Shown here piece after piece: positions 8,188 through 18,259 of a DNA stretch of 64,000 bases. Position numbers and translations under genes: made by a program. The DNA comes from Pseudomonadota bacterium. GTDB taxonomy: Bacteria; Pseudomonadota; Gammaproteobacteria; Burkholderiales; Burkholderiaceae_C. The notes below the pieces were generated by a model. It ran no database searches, had not been told where the DNA came from, and saw only the letters and a program-made list of their open reading frames with translations. The stretch is taken from assembly GCA_963204815.1 (NCBI GenBank), contig CAUJHQ010000115.1:1-64000 (forward strand), read 5' to 3'. The first letter of the stretch is position 1. Each line of letters begins with the position of its first letter.

Positions 8188-8884
8188 CTAGATCGACATC
8201 TTCCGCCGCACCCCGTCGGCTTCCATGTCGGCGCCGCGGCCGCGGGCGACGATCTCGCCGCGTTCCATCACGAGGTACTGGTCGGCCAGTTCGGCGGCGA
8301 AGTCGTAGTACTGCTCGACGAGCACGATGGCCATCGTCTTGCGGTCGGCCAGCATGCGGATGACGCGGCCGATGTCCTTGATGATGCTCGGCTGGATGCC
8401 TTCGGTCGGCTCGTCCAGCATCAGGAGCTTCGGCCCCGCCGCCAGCGCGCGCGCGATCGCCAGCTGCTGCTGCTGGCCGCCGGAGAGGTCACCGCCGCGG
8501 CGGCCGATGAACTGCTTGAGGATCGGGAACAGGTCGAACAGCTCGGCCGGGATCGGCGTGCCGCCGGGCTTCACGGCCAGGCCCATGCGCAGGTTCTCTT
8601 CCACCGTCAGGCGGCCGAAGATCTCGCGCCCCTGCGGCACGTAGCCGATGCCGCGGCGCACACGTTCGTACGGGGTGGCCTTCGTGATGTCGGCGCCGTC
8701 GAGCTTCACGCTGCCGGTCTTCGCCGGCACCACGCCCATCAGGCTCTTCAGCAGCGTCGTCTTGCCGACGCCGTTGCGGCCCAGCACGACCGTCACCTCG
8801 CCGATGCGCGCCTCGAAGCCGAGGTTGCGCAGGATGTGGCTGCCGCCGTAGTACTGGTTCAGCCCGTCGACCTTGAGCAAGGCT

Positions 8885-8895
<11 letters not shown>
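8188..8895 (-). CDS. urtE: Urea ABC transporter ATP-binding subunit UrtE
   Basis: A 235-residue ABC ATPase with Walker A GRNGVGKTT, signature LSGGQQQQLAIARAL and Walker B LLMLDEPTEGIQ. The TTG at 8895 is preferred over the track's ATG at 8934. GGAGGT lies 5 bases upstream of it, the product then has the usual ~230-residue length, and it overlaps urtD by only 11 bp. Together with UrtD it powers the UrtBC channel for high-affinity urea uptake. It is the last gene of urtABCDE. Confidence 0.93.
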
Positions 8896-9732
<837 letters not shown>

Positions 9733-9736
<4 letters not shown>

Positions 9737-10812
9737 GAACGTTCTTCCTTCCTGCGCTTGAAGAGGCCGACGACACCGTTCGGCAGGAACAGCGTCACCG
9801 CGATGAACAGCGCGCCCAGGAAGAACAGCCAGAACTCCGGGAAGGCCACCGTGAACCAGCTCTTCGCGCCGTTGACAAAGAAGGCGCCGATGATCGGGCC
9901 GATGAGCGTGGCGCGCCCGCCCACCGCGGCCCAGATCGCGATCTCGATGCTGGCCGCCGGGCTCATCTCGCCCGGGTTGATGATGCCCACCTGCGGCACG
10001 TAGAGCGCACCGGCCACGCTGCACATCACGGCGCTCAGCGTCCAGATGCTGAGCTTGTAGGCGATGGGGTCGTAGCCGGTGAACATGACGCGGCTCTCGG
10101 CATCGCGGATCGCCTGCAGCACGCGGCCGTACTTGCTGTGCACGATGACGCGCGCCATCAGGAAGAAGCCGATCAGCACCAGCCCGGAGAGCACGCACAG
10201 GAACACGCGCATGCCCGGCGTGGCCACCGGAACGCCGAGGATGCGTTTGAAGTCGGTGAAGCCGTTGTTGCCGCCGAAGCCGGTCTCGTTGCGGAAGAAG
10301 AGCAGCATCGCCGCGAACGTGAGCGCCTGCGTGATGATCGAGAAGTACACGCCCTTGATGCGCGAGCGGAACGCGAAGTAGCCGAACACGAAGGCCAGCA
10401 GCCCCGGCACCAGGATCACCAGCAGCAACTGCGCGACGAAGCTGTCGGAGACTGCCCAGTGCCACGGGAATTCCTTCCAGTTCAGGAACACCATGAAGTC
10501 GGGCATCGGCAAACGGTACTGGCCGTCGCTGCCGATCTGGCGCATCAGGTACATGCCCATGCCGTAGCCGCCGAGCGCGAAGAACAGGCCGTGCCCCAGG
10601 CTCAGGATGCCGGTGTAGCCCCAGATCAGGTCCATCGCCAGCGCACAGATCGCGTAGCAGAGGATCTTGCCGAGCAGGCTGACGCTGTAGTCGGACAGGT
10701 GGAACACGCTGCCTTCCGGCACCGCCAGGCTCAGCACCGGCACCAGCACGGCGATGGTGACGGTGGCCGCTGCGACGGCGGCCCAGCCTTTGACTCCGAG
10801 CATCGTCTTCAT
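9733..10812 (-). CDS. urtC: Urea ABC transporter permease UrtC
   Basis: A 359-residue permease of the LivM type starting at the ATG at 10812. It has about ten hydrophobic segments, including the conserved IWGYTGILSLGHGLFFALGG stretch near residue 65 and the ATLIGPIIGAF segment near residue 310. A ~35-residue insertion around MPDFMVFLNWKEFPWHW lies between membrane segments and is typical of UrtC. The start overlaps urtB's stop by four bases and the stop overlaps urtD's start. Confidence 0.94.
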
Positions 10813-12398
10813 GCTTCGGCACTCCGGCCCTTCATCGCGAAGATGCCCTGCGGCCGCTTCTGGATGAAGATGACGATGAAGACCAGCACCATGATCTTGG
10901 CCAGCACCGCGCCCTGCCAGCCTTCGAGCAGCTTGTTCAGGATGCCCAGGCCCAGGCCGGCGTAGACGGTGCCCGCGAGCTGCCCGACGCCGCCCAGCAC
11001 CACCACCATGAAGCTGTCGACGATGTAGCCCTGGCCGAGGTCGGGGCCGACGTTGCCGACCTGGCTCAACGCGCAGCCTGCCAGCCCGGCGATGCCGGCG
11101 CCGAGCGCGAAGGCGTAGGTGTCCACGCGCGCCGTGTTCACGCCCATGCAGGAGGCCATGCGCCGGTTCTGCGTCACGCCGCGCACGAACAGGCCGAGCC
11201 GCGTCTTCGAGATCAGCAGCGCCATGCCTACCAGCACCGCGGCGGCGAAGGCGAGGATGGCCAGCCGGTTGTACGGCAGCACCAGGTTCGGCAGCACCTG
11301 CACGCCGCCCGAGAGCCACGAGGGGTTCTCGACGCCGACGTTCTGCGCGCCGAAGATCGAGCGCACCGCCTGCATCAGGATCAGGCTGATGCCCCAGGTG
11401 GCCAGCAGCGTCTCCAGCGGCCGGCCGTAGAGCCAGCGGATGACGCTGCGTTCGAGCGCGGCGCCCACCAGCGCGGCGGCGAGAAAGCTCACCGGGACGG
11501 CGGCGACGATGTACCAGTCGAACGCGCCCGGCAACGCGCTGCGGAACACGTTCTGCACCAGGTAGGTGGCGTAGGCGCCGATCATCATCAGCTCGCCGTG
11601 CGCCATGTTGATGACGCCCATCAGTCCGTAGGTGATGGCCAGGCCCAGCGCCACCAGCAGCAGGATCGAGCCGAGGCTGACGCCGGTGAACAGCAGGCCC
11701 AGGCGTTCGCCCCAGGCCAGGCGCGACTGCACGGTGTCCAGCGTGGCATTGAGCGCGGCCTTGACCTCGGCATCGGGCTCGGCGGCCAGGCGTTCGAGGA
11801 TGAGCGACTTGGTGGCCGGCTGGTCGCTGCCGGCCAGCAGCTTGGCGGCGGCCAGACGCTTCGCCTTGTCGGCCGAGGAGATCAGCACCGCGGCCTTCAG
11901 CATCGCGAGCTGGCCCTTCAGCGCGGCGTAGGTCTCGGCGGCTTCGGCGCGCTCGATGACGGCCAGCTTGCCTTCGTCGGCCTGATCCTTCAGTTCCGCG
12001 ATGGCCTTTGCGCGCACGGAGCGATCAGGGGCGAAGAGCTGCAGTGCGGCGAGCGCAGCTTCCATCTCGCGCCGCATGCGGTTGTTGTTGACGACGTCTT
12101 CGGCGCCGTCGGGCAGCGGGGCCGCGGCCCCGCTGCCGGCTTCGACGGCCTTGCCGTCGCGCACGATGAAGGCCTTGCCGCCGGCCACCTTCACTTCGTC
12201 CGCGAGCAGGGCCTGCAGGAAGGCGGCGACGGCCGGGTCGCCGGCCGCCACCGCTTCGTTCAGGGCGGCGATGCGGGCATCGCTGTCGCCCGCCGCGATG
12301 CGCCCCGCCTGTTCAGGCGTGAGCGCGAAGGCCGCGCTGCCGAGGATCGAGAGGAACGCTGCGGCACACAGTCCGCGCAAGGCCTTCGCGAGCAGCAT
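10809..12398 (-). CDS. urtB: Urea ABC transporter permease UrtB with periplasmic N-terminal domain
   Basis: A 529-residue protein. A signal-like hydrophobic N-terminus (FLSILGSAAFA) is followed by about 200 helical, alanine-rich residues outside the membrane, then a LivH-type permease (about 230-525). The core carries the GLAITYGLMGVINMAHGELMM motif and the VVVLGGVGQLAGTV segment. The long N-terminal domain is what separates UrtB from ordinary branched-chain amino acid permeases. The ATG directly follows the urtA stop (TAA at 12401-12399). Confidence 0.94.
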   Translation of the reverse strand: MLLAKALRGLCAAAFLSILGSAAFALTPEQAGRIAAGDSDARIAALNEAVAAGDPAVAAFLQALLADEVKVAGGKAFIVRDGKAVEAGSGAAAPLPDGAEDVVNNNRMRREMEAALAALQLFAPDRSVRAKAIAELKDQADEGKLAVIERAEAAETYAALKGQLAMLKAAVLISSADKAKRLAAAKLLAGSDQPATKSLILERLAAEPDAEVKAALNATLDTVQSRLAWGERLGLLFTGVSLGSILLLVALGLAITYGLMGVINMAHGELMMIGAYATYLVQNVFRSALPGAFDWYIVAAVPVSFLAAALVGAALERSVIRWLYGRPLETLLATWGISLILMQAVRSIFGAQNVGVENPSWLSGGVQVLPNLVLPYNRLAILAFAAAVLVGMALLISKTRLGLFVRGVTQNRRMASCMGVNTARVDTYAFALGAGIAGLAGCALSQVGNVGPDLGQGYIVDSFMVVVLGGVGQLAGTVYAGLGLGILNKLLEGWQGAVLAKIMVLVFIVIFIQKRPQGIFAMKGRSAEA

Positions 12399-13667
12399 TT
12401 ACTTCTTCTCGGGCTCGTCCTTCTTGCCCTTGTTCTCGGGGATGAACGGGCTCCACGGCTGGGCCTTCACCGGGCCCGGCGTCTTCCACACCACGTTGAA
12501 CTGGCCGTCGGCCTTGATCTCGCCGATGAACACGCTCTTGTGCAGGTGGTGGTTCTTCTCGTCCATCTTGCTGACGATGCCGCTCGGCGCCTTCACGGTC
12601 TGGCCGGCCATCGCGGCGATGACCTTGTCGGTGTCGGTGCTCTTGGCCTTGGTCACGGCCTGCGTCCACATGCGGAAGCCGATCACGCTGGCTTCCATCG
12701 GGTCGTTCGTCAGCGGCTTGTCCTTGTGGCCGGCGATGCCCTTGGCCTTGGCGTAGGCGCTCCACTGCTTGATGAACTCGTCGTTCGTCGGGTTCTTGAT
12801 GCTCTGGAAGTAGTTCCACGCCGCCAGGTGGCCCACCAGCGGCTTGGTGTCGACGCCGCGCAGTTCCTCTTCACCGACCGAGAAGGCCACCACCGGCACG
12901 TCGGTCGCCTTCAGGCCCTGGTTGCCCAGTTCCTTGTAGAAGGGCACGTTGCTGTCGCCGTTGATCGTCGAGACGACGGCGGTCTTCTTGCCTTCGCTCG
13001 AGAACTTCTTGATCTTGGCGATGATGCTCTGGTAGTCGGAGTGCCCGAACGGGGTGTACTCCTCCATGATGTCGGCCTCGGCGACGCCCTTGCTCTTCAG
13101 GAACGAGCGCAGGATCTTGTTCGTCGTGCGCGGGTACACGTAGTCGGTGCCCAGCAGCACCCAGCGCTTGGCGCTGCCGCCGTCCTTGCTCATCAGGTAT
13201 TCCACGGCGGGAATGGCCTGCTGGTTCGGCGCGGCGCCGGTGTAGAAGACGTTCTTGCTGAGCTCTTCGCCCTCGTACTGCACGGGGTAGAACAGCAGGC
13301 CGTTCAGTTCCTCGACGACCGGCAGCACGCTCTTGCGCGACACGCTGGTCCAGCAGCCGAAGATCACGGCAACCTTGTCCTTGCTGATCAGCTGGCGCGT
13401 CTTCTCGGCGAACAGCGGCCAGTTCGACGCCGGGTCCACGACCACCGGCTCGAGCTTCTTGCCGAGCAGGCCGCCCTTGGCGTTGATGGCGTCGATCTCC
13501 ATCAGGATCGTGTCCTTCAGGACCGTCTCCGAGATGGCCATCGTGCCCGACAGCGAGTGCAGCACGCCGACCTTGATGGTCTCCTGCGCGTGCGCGGCGG
13601 GGAGGCCGAAGGCCAGCGTGGCGGCTGCCACGGCTTGCAGCGTGAACGAACGGCGGGTGGTGCTCAT
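12399..13667 (-). CDS. urtA: Urea ABC transporter substrate-binding protein UrtA
   Basis: A 422-residue periplasmic binding protein. The ATG at 13667 is chosen because a perfect AGGAGG lies 10 bases upstream and a Tat-like signal (TTRRSFTLQAVAAATLAFG, cleavage after AHA) begins there; the track extends it through non-coding leader. Mature features include VGVLHSLSGTMAISE and IFGCWTSVSRKSVLPVVEE, both hallmark UrtA segments lining the urea site. It is the first gene of urtABCDE. No urease genes are present in this window. Confidence 0.95.
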   Translation of the reverse strand: MSTTRRSFTLQAVAAATLAFGLPAAHAQETIKVGVLHSLSGTMAISETVLKDTILMEIDAINAKGGLLGKKLEPVVVDPASNWPLFAEKTRQLISKDKVAVIFGCWTSVSRKSVLPVVEELNGLLFYPVQYEGEELSKNVFYTGAAPNQQAIPAVEYLMSKDGGSAKRWVLLGTDYVYPRTTNKILRSFLKSKGVAEADIMEEYTPFGHSDYQSIIAKIKKFSSEGKKTAVVSTINGDSNVPFYKELGNQGLKATDVPVVAFSVGEEELRGVDTKPLVGHLAAWNYFQSIKNPTNDEFIKQWSAYAKAKGIAGHKDKPLTNDPMEASVIGFRMWTQAVTKAKSTDTDKVIAAMAGQTVKAPSGIVSKMDEKNHHLHKSVFIGEIKADGQFNVVWKTPGPVKAQPWSPFIPENKGKKDEPEKK

Positions 13668-13710
13668 GGGCGTTTCTCCTCCTGGGAGCGTGTGGGTGAC
13701 GACGCTTCGC

Positions 13711-13756
13711 AGGCTAGGGGCCGGCCCCGCCACGGCCAATACGACAGATGGCGTAT
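13711..13756 (-). promoter_or_regulatory. Predicted urtA promoter with an adjoining dyad
   Basis: Read on the minus strand, TTGGCC (13739-13734) and TAGCCT (13716-13711) are spaced by 17 bp and lie about 43 bp before the urtA start codon. Abutting the -35 is the dyad ATACG-N8-CGTAT (13739-13756), where an activator would contact RNA polymerase. The opposite strand leads into the histidine kinase gene, whose own -10 candidate CAGAAT is at 13771-13776. The promoter is a sequence match and the role of the dyad is inference. Confidence 0.5.
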
Positions 13757-13782
13757 GCGCGGCGCTGCGCCAGAATCGGCCC

Positions 13783-15291
13783 ATGGCTGCGCCCGACGAC
13801 GACTTCGTGCTCGACGTGTCCTCGCTGTCCGCGGTGCTGGACCTGCTGCCCGCGGCCACCAGCGTCTGGGACCGCGCCATGCGCAACGTCTACGCGAGCA
13901 GCCTGCACGAGAGCTGGTTCGGCCTCTCGCCGGCGGCGATGCGCGGCCGCTTGGTCGACGACGTCATCGGTGCCGAGGCCGCGCGCGTGCGCCGGCCGCT
14001 GTACGAGGCGGTGCTCGCCGGCGACGCCGGCCGCTACGAAGGCAGCATCACCACGCCGGCCGGACGCCGCCGTGTCGAGACCCGGCTGGCCCCCTACCGC
14101 GACGCCGCGGGCCGCGTCGTCGCCATCGTCGCGCTCGTCACCGACATCACCGAGGCGCACGAGGCGCAGCGCGGCCTGCGCGCACAGGGCGAGCGCCTGC
14201 GCCTGCTGTACGAACAGACGCCGGCGCTGCTGCTGTCGATCGACGCCGCCGGCCGCGTGCTGGCCGTGACCGACCGCTGCCTGGCCGCGCTGGGCAGCGA
14301 GCGCGCCGACGTCGTGGGGCGCGCGCTCGTCGACTTCCTCACCGAAGAGTCGCGCCGGCGCCTGGCCACGCTGGGCCTGCCGGTGCTGTTCCGCGACGGC
14401 CGCCTCGACCGCTGGGCCTTCGTGCTGCGGCGGCCCGACGGCCTCGAGCGCAACGTGCTGCTGTCGGCCATCGTCGAGCAGGGCGGGGCCGGCCAGCCGG
14501 TGCGCGCGCTGGCCACGCTGGACGACGTGACCGGCGAACTCGCGCGTGCCGCCGAGCTCTGGCGCGAACACGAGCTGCGCCTGCAGGTCGAGCGCCACGC
14601 GCGCGAGCTCGACGAGCTGCTGACCGAGCGCGGCGTCATGATCGACGTGCTCGCGCACGAGGTGCGGCAGCCGCTGAACAACGCCTCGGCGGCGCTGCAG
14701 AGCGCGGCCGTGCTGCTGGCGCACAAGGGCGACGCCGACACCTCGGCGCGGCTGGCGCGCGCGCAGGCCGTGCTCGGCGAGGTGCTGGCCGGCGTCGACA
14801 ACACGCTGGCCGCGGCCACGCTGCTGGCGCGCGCCGGCCCGCCGGCGCTGGCCGACGCCGACATCGACACGCTGCTGGCCGTCGTCATCGGCGACCTGCC
14901 GCCGGCGGTGCGGCCGCGCATCCGCATCGAGCGCCACACGCCCACCCGCACCGCGGTGCTCGACCTCGGCCTCGTGCGGCTGGCGCTGCGCAACCTGCTG
15001 GCCAACGCGCTGGCGTGGTCGCCGCCGGACGCGCCGGTGACGGTGCGGCTGAGCGACAGCGACGAACCGCTGGCGCTGCTGGTCGACGTCGTCGACCACG
15101 GCCCCGGCATCGCGCCGGAGGTGCTGCCGCGCGTGTTCGAGCGCGGCGTGCGCGCCGGCCTGCGTGGCGGCCACGGGCTGGGCCTGTTCATCGCCCGCCG
15201 CGCGATGGAACTGCAGGGCGGGCACGCCACCGTGCTGGCCACCGGGCCCGAAGGCACGACGATGCGGCTGGCGCTGGCGCAGAGCGGCTGA
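13783..15291 (+). CDS. PAS-domain sensor histidine kinase
   Basis: A 502-residue soluble kinase with no membrane segment. Two PAS modules lie at about 15-130 and 145-255, with a short coiled linker (EAHEAQRGLRAQGERLRLL) between them. The H-box is AHEVRQPLNNASAAL near residue 289, the N-box NLLANALAWSP near 404, and the G-boxes DHGPGIA and GHGLGLF near 438 and 463. All phosphotransfer motifs look intact. The ATG lies 6 bases after CAGAAT, a possible -10, so the message may be leaderless. It is divergent from urtA and convergent with a response regulator gene 24 bp away, its likely partner. The pair may control the urea operon. Confidence 0.9.
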   Translation: MAAPDDDFVLDVSSLSAVLDLLPAATSVWDRAMRNVYASSLHESWFGLSPAAMRGRLVDDVIGAEAARVRRPLYEAVLAGDAGRYEGSITTPAGRRRVETRLAPYRDAAGRVVAIVALVTDITEAHEAQRGLRAQGERLRLLYEQTPALLLSIDAAGRVLAVTDRCLAALGSERADVVGRALVDFLTEESRRRLATLGLPVLFRDGRLDRWAFVLRRPDGLERNVLLSAIVEQGGAGQPVRALATLDDVTGELARAAELWREHELRLQVERHARELDELLTERGVMIDVLAHEVRQPLNNASAALQSAAVLLAHKGDADTSARLARAQAVLGEVLAGVDNTLAAATLLARAGPPALADADIDTLLAVVIGDLPPAVRPRIRIERHTPTRTAVLDLGLVRLALRNLLANALAWSPPDAPVTVRLSDSDEPLALLVDVVDHGPGIAPEVLPRVFERGVRAGLRGGHGLGLFIARRAMELQGGHATVLATGPEGTTMRLALAQSG

Positions 15292-15315
15292 GGCCGCGCG
15301 GCCGGCGTGCGCGGC

Positions 15316-16005
15316 TCAGGCCAGTGCGAGCGGCGCGCGGAAGGTGTAGCCGATGCGCGACTTCGACTGCAGCGGCACCATCAGCGGTGTCGCGCGCTCG
15401 ATGCGGCGGCGCAGGCGGTAGATGGTGGCGTTGAGGTTGTCGTCGGCCTCGCCGGCCTCGCCGTGGCCCAGGCGCTGGCGCAGCGCCTCGCGCGTGACGG
15501 TCTCGCCCTGCGCGGCGATGAAGCAGTCCATCACCGCCAGGTCGCTGTCGGACAGCGGCACGCGGGCGCCGTCGGGCGCGATCAACTCGCGCTGGCGGCG
15601 GTCGAGCCGCCACGCGGCGTGCGTGCTCTTGCCGTCGTTGCGTGCGCGCCGGTAGACCGCCGTGATGGCCAGCGCCACCTGCTCGAACTGCACCGGCTTC
15701 GCGAGGTACATGTCGGCGCCGGCGCCGAGCACCTCGCTGAAGGCCTGCGGCGCCACCTGGCCGCTGATGACGAGGATGCCGCAGTCGTTGCGCAAGCGCA
15801 GGATCTTGATCAGCTGCACGCCGTTCACACCCGGCAGCGTGAGGTCGACGACGTAGAAGTCGAAGCCGTACGCACCGTCGTCGGCGAGCAGCGCGTTGCT
15901 GTCGTTGAAGACGCGCACTTCGACGCCCTGGGAGCGCAGGTGCTGGGCCAGGTATTCGGTGAACTCGCTGTCGTCGTCGATCAGCGCCAGGGTTCTCGGC
16001 AGCAT
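15316..16005 (-). CDS. Response regulator, OmpR-type winged helix
   Basis: A 229-residue regulator. The receiver domain (about 1-118) has the acidic IDDD pocket, the phospho-acceptor aspartate in VVDLTLPG near residue 53, and the lysine of LAKPVQF near 104. A winged-helix DNA-binding domain (about 130-225) follows, with DNLNATIYRLRRRIE as recognition helix. The ATG at 16005 is chosen over the track's 16149 because a promoter at 16088-16116 would overlap the longer form. Convergent with the PAS kinase gene, 24 bp apart, so a cognate pair is likely although they are not cotranscribed. Confidence 0.9.
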   Translation of the reverse strand: MLPRTLALIDDDSEFTEYLAQHLRSQGVEVRVFNDSNALLADDGAYGFDFYVVDLTLPGVNGVQLIKILRLRNDCGILVISGQVAPQAFSEVLGAGADMYLAKPVQFEQVALAITAVYRRARNDGKSTHAAWRLDRRQRELIAPDGARVPLSDSDLAVMDCFIAAQGETVTREALRQRLGHGEAGEADDNLNATIYRLRRRIERATPLMVPLQSKSRIGYTFRAPLALA

Positions 16006-16087
16006 GTCGGTCGGATTCTCCAGCCGCACGGGTCGCGGCTTCAACGCCGGTGTTCCCCGGCGTGAAGATGTGGCGTGCCACGCCGCG

Positions 16088-16130
16088 ATTCTTGCGCAGC
16101 GGCAGAACTGACTCAATTCCCGCAGTTCTG
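16088..16130 (-). promoter_or_regulatory. Response-regulator promoter overlapped by a CAGAACTG/CAGTTCTG dyad
   Basis: On the minus strand TTGAGT (16116-16111) and AAGAAT (16093-16088) are separated by exactly 17 bp. A perfect 8-bp inverted repeat, CAGAACTG at 16103-16110 and CAGTTCTG at 16123-16130, straddles the -35 element. That placement suits autorepression or control by the kinase pathway. The leader to the ATG at 16005 also contains a CGCCGG/CCGGCG hairpin. Confidence 0.5.
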
Positions 16131-16240
16131 TGTCCGATGTTGGCCACATCAGGCACCGAAAGGGATTGCGAAATCGTCGAATCGACAGTAAACGCGCAAA
16201 CCGTTGCGCGAGCGGGCAGGCCCCGCGCTAGGCTTCGTCC

Positions 16241-16585
16241 ATGACGGCAGCTGACGAGACCCCTCCCGACCTCGGCTGGATCGCCCCCGGCCACCATGGC
16301 ACGCCGGCGCAGACGATGGCGCGGCTGCGGGCCATCTGCGCCGCGGTGCCCGACCTGCACGGCGCCTGCCTGGCCGCGCTGGCCACGCACCAGGGCCTGC
16401 CGCGCGAGATCCTGGCCGCCGCGCTGCTGCAATGCCGGCCCGACGCGCGCGCCTACAAGCGCGAGGACATGGTGTCGCTGCTGACGGCGCTCCACACCGG
16501 CGGCCGCGAAGCCTTCGAGGCCGTGCAGCGCTCGCGCCGCACGGCCGACCGCAAGGCCGCCGCCATGCCCTGGGTGAAGGACTGA
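16241..16585 (+). CDS. Conserved hypothetical protein, 114 residues
   Basis: A small soluble, alanine-rich and mostly helical protein starting MTAADETPP and ending [10 protein letters not shown] recognise no domain. It contains two cysteines ([23 protein letters not shown]) and a basic C-terminal third. A TAGGCT hexamer ends 6 bases before the ATG, so the message could be leaderless. It precedes the deaminase gene by 55 bp on the same strand. Codon use is like its neighbours, which supports real coding. Function unknown. Confidence 0.7.
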   Translation: MTAADETPPDLGWIAPGHHGTPAQTMARLRAICAAVPDLHGACLAALATHQGLPREILAAALLQCRPDARAYKREDMVSLLTALHTGGREAFEAVQRSRRTADRKAAAMPWVKD

Positions 16586-16640
16586 CCTTCCGGCGGCCCC
16601 GCTACAGTGGCGGCACCGCCCCGACCGCCGACGAGCCGCC

Positions 16641-17651
16641 ATGAACCTGCCCCGCCTGCTGCGTGCCATGCCCAAGGCCGAGCTGCACATCCACATCGAA
16701 GGGTCGCTCGAACCCGAGCTGATCTTCCGCCTCGCGCAGCGCAACGGCGTCGCGCTGCCGTATGCCAGCGTGGACGCGCTGCGCGCCGCCTACGCGTTCC
16801 AGGACCTGCAGAGCTTCCTGGACATCTACTACGCCGGCGCCAGCGTGCTGCTGAAGGAAGCCGATTTCTTCGACATGGCCTGGGCCTACTTCGAGCGCGC
16901 CGCCGCCGACAACGTCGTCCACGCCGAGCTCTTCTTCGACCCGCAGACGCACACCGCGCGCGGCGTGCCGATGCAGACCGTCATCGTCGGCCTGCACCAC
17001 GCCTGCCAGCGCGCGCATGTCGAGTTCGGCCTCAGCGCGAAGCTGATCCTGTGCTTCCTGCGCCACCTGAGCGAGGACGAAGCCTTCGCCACGCTCGAAG
17101 CGGCGCTGCCGTACCGCCACCACTTCATCGGCGTCGGCCTGGACAGCAGCGAACGCGGCCACCCGCCGGAGAAGTTCGCGCGCGTGTTCGCGAAGTGCCG
17201 CGAACTCGGGCTGCACGTCGTCGCCCATGCGGGCGAGGAAGGGCCGCCGGCCTACATCGAGAGCGCGCTCGACGTGCTGAAGGTCGAGCGCATCGACCAC
17301 GGCGTGCGCTGCGTCGAGAGCCCGGCGTTGGTGCAGCGGCTGGCGGCGCTGCGCATGCCGCTCACCGTGTGCCCGCTGTCGAACGTGAAGCTGCGCGTCT
17401 TCGACACGCTGGCGCAGCACAACCTGAAGGCGCTGCTCGATGCCGGGCTCGTCGCCACCGTCAACAGCGACGACCCGGCCTACTTCGGCGGCTACCTGAA
17501 CGAGAACTTCGTGCAGACGTTCGCCGCGCTGCCGGCGCTGACGCGTGCCGATGCCTACACGCTGGCGAAGAACAGCTTCGACGCCAGTTTTGCGGCACCC
17601 GAGCAGAAGGCCGCGTGGACCAAGCAGCTCGACGAGGTCTTCGCCACCTGA
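16641..17651 (+). CDS. Adenosine/adenine deaminase family protein (adenine-deaminase type)
   Basis: A 336-residue TIM-barrel metallo-deaminase. The metal-binding start is [14 protein letters not shown], the later histidine is in [10 protein letters not shown] near residue 197, the ERIDHGVR motif is near 215, and [12 protein letters not shown] carries the catalytic aspartate near 275. HIEG instead of the HLDG of true adenosine deaminases is the form seen in the adenine deaminase subgroup (Aah1-like). I therefore favour adenine to hypoxanthine plus ammonia in purine salvage. The next gene, thymidine kinase, starts 5 bases after the stop, consistent with a nucleotide-salvage operon. Confidence 0.9.
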   Translation: MNLPRLLRAMPKAELHIHIEGSLEPELIFRLAQRNGVALPYASVDALRAAYAFQDLQSFLDIYYAGASVLLKEADFFDMAWAYFERAAADNVVHAELFFDPQTHTARGVPMQTVIVGLHHACQRAHVEFGLSAKLILCFLRHLSEDEAFATLEAALPYRHHFIGVGLDSSERGHPPEKFARVFAKCRELGLHVVAHAGEEGPPAYIESALDVLKVERIDHGVRCVESPALVQRLAALRMPLTVCPLSNVKLRVFDTLAQHNLKALLDAGLVATVNSDDPAYFGGYLNENFVQTFAALPALTRADAYTLAKNSFDASFAAPEQKAAWTKQLDEVFAT

Positions 17652-17656
17652 CCCCG

Positions 17657-18253
17657 ATGGCGAAGCTGTTCTTCCGCTACGCCGCGATGAACGCCGGCAA
17701 GTCGACCGCGCTGCTGCAGGTGGCGCACAACTACGAAGAGCGCGGCATGCAGGTGCGCCTGTTCACCGCCGCCTTCGACGACCGCTCCGGCCACGGCGTC
17801 ATCGCCTCGCGCCTCGGCCTGGCGCGCGAGGCCGACACCTTCGGCCCCGACACCGCGTTCGAGCGCGCGCACTTCGACGCCGCGCTCGCCTGCCTGCTGA
17901 TCGACGAGGCGCAGTTCCTGACGCCCGCGCAGGTGCGCCAGCTGCACCGCCTGGCGCACGTGGGCGACCTGCCGGTCATCTGCTGGGGCCTGCGCAGCGA
18001 CTTTCGCGGCGACGCCTTTCCCGGCGCTGCCGCGCTGCTGACGCTGGCCGACGACCTGGAGGAGATGAAGTCGGTCTGCGCCTGCGGCCGCAAGGCCGGC
18101 TTCAACCTGCGGCTGGACGGCCAGGGCCGGCGCGTGCGCGACGGCGAGCTGGTCGTGATCGGCGGCATCGAGCGCTACCGCGCCGTCTGCCCGAGCTGCT
18201 TCTACAACGACGACGCCGTCGCGCCCGAGCAGGCGCCCGGCCTGTTCGGCTGA
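17657..18253 (+). CDS. tdk: Thymidine kinase
   Basis: A 198-residue type II thymidine kinase. P-loop MNAGKSTALL lies near residue 11, the DEAQFLT Walker B-like motif near 81, and a WGLRSDFRGDAFPGA lasso-adjacent segment near 110. The structural zinc cysteines are in SVCACGRK and AVCPSCFYND. It phosphorylates thymidine to dTMP for salvage. The ATG at 17657 is five bases after the deaminase stop; the track's longer frame is read-through. Length and motifs are normal. Confidence 0.95.
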   Translation: MAKLFFRYAAMNAGKSTALLQVAHNYEERGMQVRLFTAAFDDRSGHGVIASRLGLAREADTFGPDTAFERAHFDAALACLLIDEAQFLTPAQVRQLHRLAHVGDLPVICWGLRSDFRGDAFPGAAALLTLADDLEEMKSVCACGRKAGFNLRLDGQGRRVRDGELVVIGGIERYRAVCPSCFYNDDAVAPEQAPGLFG

Positions 18254-18259
18254 ACGGCG

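Noticed and set aside
11598-15434. 1278-residue plus-strand ORF across urtB, urtA and the kinase
   Set aside because: Antisense to three well-supported genes or out of frame with them; shadow.
16060-16085. Sigma-54 promoter near the response regulator (TGGCAC)
   Set aside because: No GC element at the required spacing; a sigma-70-like TTGAGT-N17-AAGAAT explains the region better.
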